Shown here piece after piece: positions 33,701 through 41,094 of a DNA stretch of 64,000 nt; position 1 is the first letter of the stretch, and each line of letters opens with the position of its first letter. Under the pieces are notes generated by a model. It made no database searches and was not told where the DNA came from. It saw only the letters and a program-made list of their open reading frames with translations. This DNA comes from an uncultured Prevotellaceae bacterium. Its GTDB lineage: Bacteria > Bacteroidota > Bacteroidia > Bacteroidales > Bacteroidaceae. Location: positions 1 through 64,000 of the forward strand of contig ONLL01000019.1 in the NCBI GenBank assembly GCA_900318685.1. Reading direction: 5' to 3'. The position numbers were made by a program, and so were the translations under genes.

Positions 33701-34037
33701 TGGCGAGCCGGCAAAATGCCGTCAGCAGGTAGGACATATCTTGGCGACGGAGTACAATGACTCGCCTGGGGGATTGTCGGGTAACGATGATGCAGGGCAG
33801 ATGTCGGCATGGCAGGTCTTTGCTCATCTGGGATTTTATCCTGTCTGTCCTGCCACCACCCAGTATGTGTTGGGCGGTTCGCAGTTTCAGCGGATAACCA
33901 TCAACCAGCCAGGCGGGAAGCCCTTTGTCATCCAGCAGGCTACTGACGGCCGCTATCGTCTGAACGGGCGCGAATTGTCGCATCCCCTTCTCGAACATGC
34001 CGACTTGGTGCGTGGTGGCGAACTGTTTATACCTTAA
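30792..34037 (+). CDS. Secreted fusion of histidine acid phosphatase and GH92 alpha-mannosidase
   Basis: A 1081-residue exported protein with two enzymatic halves. Residues about 25-430 form a branch-2 histidine phosphatase: SHYGRHGSRWLP carries the RHGxR motif (about residue 59-63) and FGHDTALYRLL the HD proton-donor motif (about 304). Residues about 440-1075 are GH92, a calcium-dependent exo-alpha-mannosidase family: GIRASHWLVGGCTQDYG, SMWDTYRALHPLL (about 715), GGWLPIFPCWNSYTAAMIGDH, and GLSGNDDAGQMSAWQVFAHLGFYP (about 997, acidic active-site residues). Each half has about the length of a free-standing enzyme. The signal peptide starts at residue 4 (MRNKLLVVLLCL), so the ATG at 30801 is an alternative start. 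The fusion suggests attack on phosphorylated mannans: phosphate removal followed by mannose release. Confidence 0.87.
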   Translation: MYKMRNKLLVVLLCLSTLTMAQTFSPERTGGVYYAYPVKAAQRVDIPEGFEPFYISHYGRHGSRWLPSQDRYEWVMRQFADIKFLIPLGYSVKSRLDKVYVNAFGNAGKLTKLGKKQQQGIARRMAANYPEVFRGNPVVTARSSTSPRCRASMLAFIKELPCKGVEGQTDPSFMEYLNYESPELKALTALVRRQPDISPERLISSMFIIPWPVEDPVKLMSELHTIASDMQDIPLKVNLWDIFTKEEMMAVHAANNERMTICNGDTLVNDGIPARSSIALWEHIEKEADEMIAAKSHGASLRFGHDTALYRLLTLLRLQLPGKGMEDIIPMAANLQMIFCRNAKSEIVVKFLLNEKVQKLPIPSVFSDCYRWEEVKSYMRERIHYLEHLRQLAALHTMVGTAPANTLTAGLFGKGSEEHGQTLPAVLVPHGQTFWTPQTQDTEKKCIAPYYYTDTLFQGIRASHWLVGGCTQDYGSFTVSALSRTWTADGPPSTRFSHASEVSHPHYYAVALPDEQLLMELTALSHSAILRVTPFEDGPVHIMVSSNSDEGEGGVTLDEQRRQVYGFNPVHRIYQGWGERAGFSGHFLLQYADRLLFSRKTGQRLELYFDGKKGQPIILRMATSFTSREGAAANLQAEASVNFDEMEHSCIDQWVKRLHTIEVTDPDTARVNQFYGALYRSSFLPREMSDVDGSYPKFADGTVVKSHGRHYGDFSMWDTYRALHPLLNIIAPDESAEMMQSLVDMYAEGGWLPIFPCWNSYTAAMIGDHCSSVLADAYVKGIRAFDANKAYEAMRKNAFEQPSSFEEYKNGMGRRALDSYLKYGFVPLEDSVKEAFHTEEQTSRTLEYAYDDFCVAQMAKALGHTDDYQLLMERSENWRNVINPTTGYADGRHADGRWEGNDDVVHRKPYITEGATCHYTWYVPQNVKGLMEVMGGQRCFVERLDELFSERRYWHGNEPCHQVAWLYSLAGEPAKCRQQVGHILATEYNDSPGGLSGNDDAGQMSAWQVFAHLGFYPVCPATTQYVLGGSQFQRITINQPGGKPFVIQQATDGRYRLNGRELSHPLLEHADLVRGGELFIP

Positions 34038-34084
34038 TCAGTAAAAATGTGGAGCAACTTGTTTGCCAATTGCCAAAAAGTTCG

Positions 34085-34092
34085 TACCTTTG
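34085..34092 (+). promoter_or_regulatory. -7 promoter box for metK
   Basis: TACCTTTG followed by CAGG, 59 nt before the metK start, just upstream of a TTAGAAAATTAAAA tandem repeat. Confidence 0.7.
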
Positions 34093-34107
34093 CAGGCCAA
34101 AGTAAAA

Positions 34108-34150
34108 AATTAGAAGATTAGAAAATTAAAAAATTAGAAAATTAAAAGAT
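34108..34150 (+). repeat. TTAGAAAATTAAAA tandem repeat in the metK leader
   Basis: Five imperfect 8- to 9-nt units (TTAGAAGA, TTAGAAAA, TTAAAAAA, TTAGAAAA, TTAAAAGA) fill the leader between promoter and start codon. A similar repeat fills the DUF3836 leader at 37806-37848. Confidence 0.8.
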
Positions 34151-34151
34151 T

Positions 34152-35453
34152 ATGGCTTATCTGTTTTCATCGGAGTCGGTGTCGGAGGGACATCCCGACA
34201 AAGTTGCCGACCAGATCTCGGACGCAATACTCGACCAGTTCCTGGCTTATGACGACAAGGCTCGCGTGGCTTGCGAGACGTTTGTCACCACAGGTCAGGT
34301 GGTCATCATGGGTGAAGTGCGCAGCGATGTCTATATCGACCTGCAGACCATCGCCCGCAATACTATCAAGAAGATTGGCTATACCAAGGCCGAGTACCAG
34401 TTTGACGGCGACTCCTGTGGCATTCTCACTGCCATCCACGAGCAGAGTGCCGACATCAACCGTGGCGTGGATCGTGAGGAAGATGAGAACCAGGGAGCTG
34501 GCGATCAGGGCATGATGTTTGGCTATGCCACCAACGAGACGGAGAGCCTGATGCCTGTCACCCTCGATCTGGCCCATCTCATCATGCGCACCTTGGCCGA
34601 CATCCGCAAGGAAGGTAAGGTGATGACCTACCTGCGTCCTGATGCCAAGAGCCAGGTGACGGTGCAGTATAGCGATGAGGGTATTCCCGAGCGCATCGAT
34701 ACTATCGTCGTCAGCACCCAGCACGACGAGTTTGACGAGGATGAGGCTATGCTGGCCCGTATCGAGGATGACGTCATCAAAATCCTTATTCCGCGTGTTA
34801 AACAGCAGATTCACTCACAGAAGGTGCTCGACCTCTTCGGCCCTGACATCTACTACGTCAACCCGAAGGAAACTCTCGTCAATGTCCCGGGCATAAAGGT
34901 CTATGTCAATCCTACGGGTAAGTTCGTCATCGGAGGACCTCATGGCGACACTGGACTGACGGGTCGCAAGATTATCGTCGATACCTATGGTGGCAAGGGT
35001 GCTCATGGTGGTGGCGCTTTCTCGGGCAAGGACTCTTCAAAGGTCGACCGCTCGGCAGCCTATGCCGCTCGCCATATCGCCAAGAACATGGTCGCTGCCG
35101 GTGTTGCCGACGAGATGCTGGTGCAGGTTAGCTATGCCATAGGCGTGGCCGAACCTATGAACATCTATGTCAATACTTATGGGCGCAGCCATGTGGCGAT
35201 GAGCGACGGTGAGATAGCCGAGAAGATCAAGAATATGTTTGACCTGCGTCCCAAAGCCATCGAACGGACGCTGAAGTTACGTCAGCCCATGTATCTGGAG
35301 ACAGCAGCCTATGGTCACATGGGACGGCAGTCGGAGGTGAAGAAGAAGACCTTCACCAGCCACTATCATGAGACACGCGTCATCGATGTCGAACTCTTCA
35401 CATGGGAGAAGCTCGACCGTGTGGACGACATCAGGCGTGAGTTCTCACTCTAA
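34152..35453 (+). CDS. metK: S-adenosylmethionine synthase
   Basis: Makes S-adenosylmethionine from methionine and ATP. The 433-residue length is normal for Bacteroidetes. Conserved motifs: [18 protein letters not shown] (methionine/ATP binding), [12 protein letters not shown] (the family's GxGDQG signature), and [18 protein letters not shown] (P-loop-like). Cytoplasmic, probably tetrameric. The leader is an unusual A/T tandem repeat. The following DUF4271 gene starts 10 nt later, so metK may be expressed with the hemD-rnpA genes. Confidence 0.97.
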   Translation: MAYLFSSESVSEGHPDKVADQISDAILDQFLAYDDKARVACETFVTTGQVVIMGEVRSDVYIDLQTIARNTIKKIGYTKAEYQFDGDSCGILTAIHEQSADINRGVDREEDENQGAGDQGMMFGYATNETESLMPVTLDLAHLIMRTLADIRKEGKVMTYLRPDAKSQVTVQYSDEGIPERIDTIVVSTQHDEFDEDEAMLARIEDDVIKILIPRVKQQIHSQKVLDLFGPDIYYVNPKETLVNVPGIKVYVNPTGKFVIGGPHGDTGLTGRKIIVDTYGGKGAHGGGAFSGKDSSKVDRSAAYAARHIAKNMVAAGVADEMLVQVSYAIGVAEPMNIYVNTYGRSHVAMSDGEIAEKIKNMFDLRPKAIERTLKLRQPMYLETAAYGHMGRQSEVKKKTFTSHYHETRVIDVELFTWEKLDRVDDIRREFSL

Positions 35454-35462
35454 TGATCGATC

Positions 35463-36260
35463 ATGGTCCCACTGCTGCCATCTGAAGTCGAAGAACCCTA
35501 TACTCTGCCTGACATCGGATCACTGATGCCTGGCGATACGACCCTTTTCTATTCTGCTATCCCTTTGCAGGGTGAGGTGGGCGTTCCCAGGCCTTACTCC
35601 GTCAGTGGCGATAATGCCATCTCTATCCTTCTTTTGTCGTGTATCGTACTGACGGCCGTCATCATTGCCCAGGCACGATGGCTGGTTGTGGAGAAGACGA
35701 AGGAGTTTTTCCTTACTGCGCACGATGACGACTATGATGTGCTGACGGCCTCGGCTGTGTTCTATCTGCCTTTGTTGCTGTTCTGCAGCCTGGCCTTGTC
35801 TGTTGGCTGGTATGTGATGGCCGGGAGCCAGCTGCCCGAAGGCATCCACTTGCCACCTATAGCCATTGTGGGGGGCTTTGCCGCTGTGCTGATGCTCTAC
35901 ATCTTTACGAAGTACGTCCTCTATGCATTTGTGAACAATGTGTTCTTTGGTGGTAAAAAAAGTATACAGTGGGGACAGGCCTTCCTCTACGTCACCGCGC
36001 TCGAGGGGGTGCTGTTGCTTCCTTTAATTGTGGCGCTCGTCTATTTTAACATACTTGTCAAAAACGCCATTTATTACTGCGTTGCTGTTCTCTTTTTGAA
36101 CAAAATGCTGACATTTTATAAGAGCTATCGCATCTTTTTCAAGCAAAACGGTCGTTATTTGGAAAATATTTTGTACTTTTGCGCCCTTGAAATCACTCCC
36201 CTTCTCGCATTGGGAGGGTTGTGGATGATAATGGTTAATAAGTTGAAAGTAATTTTTTAG
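35463..36260 (+). CDS. DUF4271-family membrane protein
   Basis: A 265-residue inner-membrane protein with about six membrane segments (roughly 50-70, 98-118, 130-150, 178-200, 203-222, 240-260) and a proline/acid-rich N-terminus. It fits the DUF4271 family, which in Bacteroidales precedes hemD, rnpA and yidD as it does here. The function is not known; the location suggests a link to heme synthesis or membrane protein insertion, but that is inference only. The 3' part contains a possible promoter for hemD. Confidence 0.75.
   Translation: MVPLLPSEVEEPYTLPDIGSLMPGDTTLFYSAIPLQGEVGVPRPYSVSGDNAISILLLSCIVLTAVIIAQARWLVVEKTKEFFLTAHDDDYDVLTASAVFYLPLLLFCSLALSVGWYVMAGSQLPEGIHLPPIAIVGGFAAVLMLYIFTKYVLYAFVNNVFFGGKKSIQWGQAFLYVTALEGVLLLPLIVALVYFNILVKNAIYYCVAVLFLNKMLTFYKSYRIFFKQNGRYLENILYFCALEITPLLALGGLWMIMVNKLKVIF
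36174..36181 (+). promoter_or_regulatory. Possible internal promoter box for hemD-rnpA-yidD
   Basis: TACTTTTG (then CGCCC) lies inside the DUF4271 coding region, 88 nt before the hemD start, with TTGG about 18 nt upstream. Confidence 0.4.
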
Positions 36261-36269
36261 TACATAGAA

Positions 36270-37022
36270 ATGATCAAGAAGATTCTGGTCTCCCAGCCAA
36301 GGCCGACGAGTGACAAGTCGCCTTATTTCGATATTGCCGAGCGCTTCGGCCTGGAATTAGTGTTCAGGCCTTTTATCAAGGTCGTAGGCTTGTCGGCTCG
36401 TGAATTTCGCACTCAGAAGGTCAATATCCTCGACTATACAGCCGTTGTCTTCACCTCGCGTCATGCCATCGACCATTTCTTTACACTGGCTCACGACCTG
36501 CGCGTGACCATTCCTGAGGACATGAAGTATTTCTGTGTCACTGAAACCATTGCCCTCTATATTCAGAAGTACGTGCAATATCGCAAGCGCAAGGTGTTCT
36601 TTGGCACTACCGGACGTGTCGACGACCTGCTCCCTGCCATGATGAAGCATAAGAATGAGCGCTATCTTGTGCCTATGAGCGACGTTCATAACGACTCACT
36701 CACGCAGCTGCTCGATGCCCGCAAGCTGGAGCACAAGGAGTGTGTGATGTATAAGACGGTGAGCAACGACTTCACGCAGGAAGAGATTGATACTTTCGAC
36801 TACGACATGCTGGTGTTCTTCAGTCCCTCAGGTATTGAGTCGCTGATGAAGAACTTCCCCGATTTCCATCAGGAGCATGTTGCCATTGCCACTTTTGGCC
36901 CTGCTACTGCCAAGGCCGCTCAGGATGCCGGACTGGCTGTTCAGCTTCAGGCTCCGACGGAGAAGTATCCGTCGATGACGGGTGCCCTGCTGCACTATTT
37001 GCTGATGCAAGATGACGAATAG
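36270..37022 (+). CDS. hemD: Uroporphyrinogen-III synthase
   Basis: Closes and rearranges hydroxymethylbilane to uroporphyrinogen III in heme and corrinoid synthesis. The 250-residue protein has the two-lobe HemD pattern: KKILVSQPRPTSDKSPYFDIAERFGLE at the start, DYTAVVFTSRHAIDHFF, then DMLVFFSPSGIESLMKNFPD and IATFGPATAKAAQDAGL near the end. HemD is poorly conserved, so the call rests on this overall pattern and on the DUF4271-hemD-rnpA-yidD order. Overlaps rnpA by 11 nt. Confidence 0.85.
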   Translation: MIKKILVSQPRPTSDKSPYFDIAERFGLELVFRPFIKVVGLSAREFRTQKVNILDYTAVVFTSRHAIDHFFTLAHDLRVTIPEDMKYFCVTETIALYIQKYVQYRKRKVFFGTTGRVDDLLPAMMKHKNERYLVPMSDVHNDSLTQLLDARKLEHKECVMYKTVSNDFTQEEIDTFDYDMLVFFSPSGIESLMKNFPDFHQEHVAIATFGPATAKAAQDAGLAVQLQAPTEKYPSMTGALLHYLLMQDDE

Positions 37023-37404
37023 TCGTTTGACGTTGAGGAAAAACGAGCGAATAGCCAGTCGCCGTCTGATCGACCAGCTGTTCGCGGGAAGTAGCAGCCA
37101 TTCCTTGGCTGCTTTTCCTGTTAGGGTGGTTTATATAATAAAGGAACGCGCGCGCGAGGAGTCGCCTGTGCAAGTGCTTGTCAGCGTGTCGAAGCGCCAT
37201 TTCCGGCATGCTGTCGACCGCAACCGTGCGAAGCGTCAGCTGCGCGAAGCCTGGCGGCGCCATAAGGAGACATTGGCTTCGGCGCTGCCTGCCGACAAGT
37301 GTCTGGCCTTGGCTTTCCTTTGGCTCTCCGACAGTCCTCAGCCTTCTGCCGTCGTAGAGAGGCGTGTCTGCGGTCTGGTCCAGCGCATAGCCAAGCACTT
37401 ATGA
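37012..37404 (+). CDS. rnpA: Ribonuclease P protein component
   Basis: The protein subunit of RNase P, which trims the 5' leaders of tRNA precursors. The 130-residue protein is small and basic, with [19 protein letters not shown] near the N-terminus and the signature [26 protein letters not shown], whose arginines bind RNase P RNA. Overlaps both neighbours (hemD by 11 nt, yidD by 4 nt), so the group is translationally coupled. rpmH, the usual neighbour in many bacteria, is absent here, as is common in Bacteroidetes. Confidence 0.95.
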   Translation: MTNSRLTLRKNERIASRRLIDQLFAGSSSHSLAAFPVRVVYIIKERAREESPVQVLVSVSKRHFRHAVDRNRAKRQLREAWRRHKETLASALPADKCLALAFLWLSDSPQPSAVVERRVCGLVQRIAKHL

Positions 37405-37643
37405 AACGCATCTGGCATTATCTCTGCTTGCCTTTGAAGTGGCTGTTGCTGTTGCCCATCCTCTTCTACCAGCGCTGCATCAGTCCTTTCACACCTGCAG
37501 CCTGTCGCTTCACGCCCACCTGTTCGCAATATGCCCGTGAAGCTATCCAGCGTCACGGACCCTTCAAGGGACTTTATCTGGCTGTGCGGCGTATCCTGCG
37601 TTGTCATCCCTGGGGAGGCTCTGGCTACGACCCTGTGCCGTAG
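37401..37643 (+). CDS. yidD: Membrane protein insertion efficiency factor YidD
   Basis: An 80-residue protein that helps YidC insert membrane proteins. Motifs: [20 protein letters not shown] then SQYAREAI and [18 protein letters not shown], with the family's conserved cysteines. An N-terminal amphipathic helix ([16 protein letters not shown]) associates with the inner membrane. Start ATG overlaps the rnpA stop (ATGA). Confidence 0.95.
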   Translation: MKRIWHYLCLPLKWLLLLPILFYQRCISPFTPAACRFTPTCSQYAREAIQRHGPFKGLYLAVRRILRCHPWGGSGYDPVP

Positions 37644-37702
37644 CTTCTAGCGGCAAAAAAACTACTACAACACACAAAAACCAGACATTTGTTGCGACAA
37701 GT

Positions 37703-37798
37703 GTCAAAGAATCATACGACAAAGCGTCTAATCTTTAGACAATCGGCCTTTGGCGGGCCTAAAATCCTTGGAGACATATCAAAAACATACTAACTTTG
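37703..37798 (+). promoter_or_regulatory. GTCTAA operator and promoter for DUF3836
   Basis: Palindrome GTCTAATCTTTAGAC (37726-37740), a related half-site GTCAAA 23 nt upstream (37703), and the -7 box TAACTTTG (37791-37798) exactly 50 nt after the palindrome. The same layout occurs at 38560-38655 and 44822-44917. Confidence 0.8.
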
Positions 37799-37805
37799 CA
37801 GTGCG

Positions 37806-37848
37806 ATAATTAGAAAATTAAAAAATTAAAAAATTAGAAAATTAAAAA
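37806..37848 (+). repeat. TTAGAAAATTAAAA tandem repeat in the DUF3836 leader
   Basis: Repeats of TTAGAAAA and TTAAAAAA immediately after the promoter, the same type as before metK. Confidence 0.8.
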
Positions 37849-37923
37849 CGCGAGGCGAAGTGTAGCAAAATCACTAAGCCCTGCGTCTAAAGAGTAAAAT
37901 AACAATTTAAACACTGTACAACA

Positions 37924-38469
37924 ATGAAAAAGTTAGTTTTTGCAACCCTGATGTGTGTGGCAGCCATGAGCGCCAATGCACAAGTCCTCACCTCAGAGAC
38001 CGTGAACAGCGTTTACGATCAAGTGTCAACCCAGGCCAACAGTGACTTCGTCTATAATGCCGAATGGACCGGCAAGGACATCACCACCATGTATGTCTAT
38101 CAGAAAGCGCAAAGCAAGAAGGGCGATATCACCCTGAAGCCCCACCTGAAGTATGAATACAGCTATGGTACTGAAGGCCTGCTGACCAGCCGCGTGACCT
38201 ACCGTTGGAACAGCCGCCTACACGACTGGACAATCACCGCACGCCGCGACTACACGCTGGCCAACGGCAGGTACATCGCCGACTACAGCCGCTACAACCA
38301 CAAGACTGTCAGCTTCGAACAGCCAATGGACAGGATGGTCTACACGCTGGAGCTGACCGATAGCGTCAACTACATCAGCTTCTACCATCGCAATCATCCT
38401 ACGGATAGCTTTCTGCTCGTCAGTGAGACGGTTGTACAAGGCCTGCCTCTGTTCTTAGCCAAGAAGTAA
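37924..38469 (+). CDS. Secreted DUF3836-like protein
   Basis: A 181-residue exported protein with a signal peptide (1-19, ending SANAQ). The middle part (LKYEYSYGTEGLLTSRVTYRWNSRLHDWT) has the YxYsydxxGrL...R..Y.W...W rhythm of DUF3836, a Bacteroidetes family with no known function and a YD-repeat-like look. The promoter region carries the GTCTAA operator also found before two ABC permease genes downstream, which suggests a shared response. No lipobox; probably periplasmic or secreted. Confidence 0.6.
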   Translation: MKKLVFATLMCVAAMSANAQVLTSETVNSVYDQVSTQANSDFVYNAEWTGKDITTMYVYQKAQSKKGDITLKPHLKYEYSYGTEGLLTSRVTYRWNSRLHDWTITARRDYTLANGRYIADYSRYNHKTVSFEQPMDRMVYTLELTDSVNYISFYHRNHPTDSFLLVSETVVQGLPLFLAKK

Positions 38470-38559
38470 TAGTTACACTACATTTTTTATAAATCTCTCT
38501 TGGCAGGCGGGCATCTGTGAAGATTCCCGCTTGCATTCGATAGTAAAGGAGGGGCCTGT

Positions 38560-38655
38560 GTCTAATTCTTTGACGAAGAACCGTCTAATTTTTAGACAAT
38601 CTGCATCCGCTGGGGGCATTAGCCTTGGCGGATTCGTTTTTATGATGTAACTTTG
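38560..38655 (+). promoter_or_regulatory. GTCTAA operator and promoter for ABC permease 1
   Basis: GTCTAATTTTTAGAC (38583-38597), a degenerate copy GTCTAATTCTTTGAC 23 nt upstream (38560), and TAACTTTG (38648-38655) exactly 50 nt after the palindrome. Confidence 0.85.
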
Positions 38656-38681
38656 CAATCGTAAAAGTCAAATTGTAAATC

Positions 38682-41069
38682 ATGAAGGGTTATTTCAGAT
38701 TCCTGTCGCGCAACAAGCTATACACCTTTATTAATATAGCGGGCCTGGTGGTGTCGCTTATGTTTATCATCCTGATGGGTGATTACACCTGGCGTCAATA
38801 TAGCATCGACAGCTGGCATAAGAATGCCGATCGCATCTACCTGACGGGTAGCGACGAAGACTTCTTTATGTGGCCCCAGGCAGCCAAGGAGATTCAGGAG
38901 CTGTGTCCCGAGATAGAAAGTATCTGCTGCTTGATCAGCCAGAATGGAAAAATCAAGTTCGGCGAAGCCGAGTACGGCCAGCAGATGGTGAAGGACGGGC
39001 CGAAGGACAACGGCATCATTATGCTGGCAGACTCGACGTTCTTCCAGTTCTTCGACTTCCCGTTGGTGGAGGGCGACCGCCGGACAGTCCTTGATGCCCC
39101 CGACAAGTGTGTCATCACGGAGCGGCTGGCCCGCCGGATGTTTGGTGACAAGAACCCGATAGGCGAGCAGTTGCAGATAGTAGGCGACCGCCATGTGCGT
39201 ATCGGCGGTGAAGACCCTTATGACTCGACACTGGTCTATACCGTCAGTGGCATAGCCCGCGACTTCGACCATACCGTGTTCCCCAACGAGACTCAGCTGA
39301 TTGCCAGCATGGAGCGAATGCCGCAGGTGATGGGCTACAAGCTGACAAACAGTGCCTTCGCATACGGGCCGACTGGCGCCTGCAAGGCATTCCTGATGCT
39401 GAGGCCAGGCACCACACTCGACAGCAAACTAAAAACGATAGAAGACCACCTGACGGAGAACTACATGCTCTGGCGCCGCATGGGCGACCAACATTTTACC
39501 GCTACGCCACTCACCGAACTTATGTTTGCTCCTCAGAACAATGGCTCTGGCATGCAGCAGGGCGACCTGGCCCGACTGCGCATCTTGCTGGCTGCTGTGC
39601 TGGCTCTGCTCTTCTTTGCTGTCAGCAACTACATCAACCTGACGGTAGCGAATACGGGCTTCCGTGCCAAGGAAATGGCTACGCGACAACTCTTCGGCAG
39701 CAGCCAGCACGAGATTTCGCTGAAGCTGATAGCCGAGTCGACGTTGATGGTGGCCTTTTGTTTTGCTATCGGACTGGCTCTGGCATTTTACTTTGAAGAC
39801 GATGCCTCAGAACTATTCAGAGGTAAGATAAGCCTGGCCAACGACATCAACATCGGCAGTGTCAGCCTCTGTCTGGGCTTTATCCTGCTTCTGGGCTTCG
39901 TTTCAGGCATCCTTCCTTCGTGGCATATCTCGCGCTATCAGCCCATCGATATCGTGAAAGGCTCGTTTCGCTTCCGTTCGAAGATGGTGCTGGGCCGCCT
40001 GTTCATCATTGTGCAGAATGTGGTCACTGTCACTATGCTTACCTCGGCCCTCGTCATCTGGCTACAGCTCAGCCACCTTATCCATGCGCCATTAGGCTTT
40101 AATACCACGAACCTCTATTACATCAACTCACCAGAGGGCAAGAGCCAAACGGTGAGAAGCCAACTGGAGCGGATGCCTATGGTAGAAGAAATCGGTGAAA
40201 TCAGCGGCACGACCTTCACGAACTATAGTTCGTCGATGCGCTCAATCACCGACGGCGACAAGCTGGTAAACCTGTATCTCACGGATATGGACACGACGAC
40301 TCTCCGTATGTACGGCTTGGAAATCCTCAAGGACAACGGCCTCACCAGCGACGGTTACTACCTGAACGAAGAGGCCCTGCGGCGTATGGAGTTTACGGGG
40401 GAGGAGCGCGAGATGGTATGGGGCAAGGATGAGAAGGCGCCTATCAGCGGCATCATCAAAGACTTCCACCGTGTCAACGTGCTGGATGGCTATCAGCCTT
40501 TTGCCATCCGTCTGCAGGAGCATGTGGAGGAGCCTAACTTCCTCGTCAGGACGAATGGTGACAAACGGGCAAAAACTGCTTTCACCGACATGATCCGAGC
40601 ACTGAATGTCCCTGAGGCTGACCTGACGTGGTATGTCAGCAGTCTGGAGGAGAACATCGCCGAGACCTTCGAGGAGCAGCAGAACACGTTGCGCATTGTC
40701 TCGCTCTTCACCCTCATTGCCATCATCATTTCTGTCATGGGCTATCTGGGACTGTCGCTCTTCTTCATTCGCCAGCGCAAGAAAGATATTGCCATCCGCA
40801 AGGTGATGGGCTCCACATCTGGAGAGGTGCTGATATTGATGCTACGCACGTTCTCCGTTCCCTTGCTGATTTCGTTCGTCATCGCTGTGCCCATCTCGTG
40901 GTACATCATGCACGACTGGCTCTCGAACTTCAGTTACCGCATCGCGCTCAGCCCCTGGATATTCGCTGCTGCCGGGTTCGCCTGCTTTATGATTTCCCTG
41001 CTCACCGTTATCATCCAGAGCTGGCGCGCTGCGTCAGAGAATCCCGTCAACAATATCAAGACAGAATAG
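38682..41069 (+). CDS. ABC transporter permease 1 (FtsX/MacB type)
   Basis: A 795-residue inner-membrane permease. It has an N-terminal membrane helix (about 14-36), a large periplasmic MacB-type core domain (about 40-285), three helices (about 300-420), a further helix (about 435-460), a second periplasmic domain (about 465-670), and three final FtsX-type helices with QRKKDIAIRKVMGSTSGEV, the conserved coupling segment. The layout is that of the duplicated FtsX-like permeases in Bacteroidetes. It ends NPVNNIKTE, an ending shared with the other permeases here (NPVKSIKTE, NPVNSIKNE, NPVDYLKTE). Probably moves lipoproteins, lipids or peptides, or passes a mechanical signal, together with the ATPase at 49938. 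Substrate unknown. Confidence 0.85.
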   Translation: MKGYFRFLSRNKLYTFINIAGLVVSLMFIILMGDYTWRQYSIDSWHKNADRIYLTGSDEDFFMWPQAAKEIQELCPEIESICCLISQNGKIKFGEAEYGQQMVKDGPKDNGIIMLADSTFFQFFDFPLVEGDRRTVLDAPDKCVITERLARRMFGDKNPIGEQLQIVGDRHVRIGGEDPYDSTLVYTVSGIARDFDHTVFPNETQLIASMERMPQVMGYKLTNSAFAYGPTGACKAFLMLRPGTTLDSKLKTIEDHLTENYMLWRRMGDQHFTATPLTELMFAPQNNGSGMQQGDLARLRILLAAVLALLFFAVSNYINLTVANTGFRAKEMATRQLFGSSQHEISLKLIAESTLMVAFCFAIGLALAFYFEDDASELFRGKISLANDINIGSVSLCLGFILLLGFVSGILPSWHISRYQPIDIVKGSFRFRSKMVLGRLFIIVQNVVTVTMLTSALVIWLQLSHLIHAPLGFNTTNLYYINSPEGKSQTVRSQLERMPMVEEIGEISGTTFTNYSSSMRSITDGDKLVNLYLTDMDTTTLRMYGLEILKDNGLTSDGYYLNEEALRRMEFTGEEREMVWGKDEKAPISGIIKDFHRVNVLDGYQPFAIRLQEHVEEPNFLVRTNGDKRAKTAFTDMIRALNVPEADLTWYVSSLEENIAETFEEQQNTLRIVSLFTLIAIIISVMGYLGLSLFFIRQRKKDIAIRKVMGSTSGEVLILMLRTFSVPLLISFVIAVPISWYIMHDWLSNFSYRIALSPWIFAAAGFACFMISLLTVIIQSWRAASENPVNNIKTE

Positions 41070-41094
41070 TAATCGACAGACAAAAAAGAAGCCA

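Noticed and set aside
38600..38655. Sigma-54 (-24/-12) promoter before permease 1
   Set aside because: The TGGC-type and TTGC elements are not at the right distance, while a good TAnnTTTG box is present.
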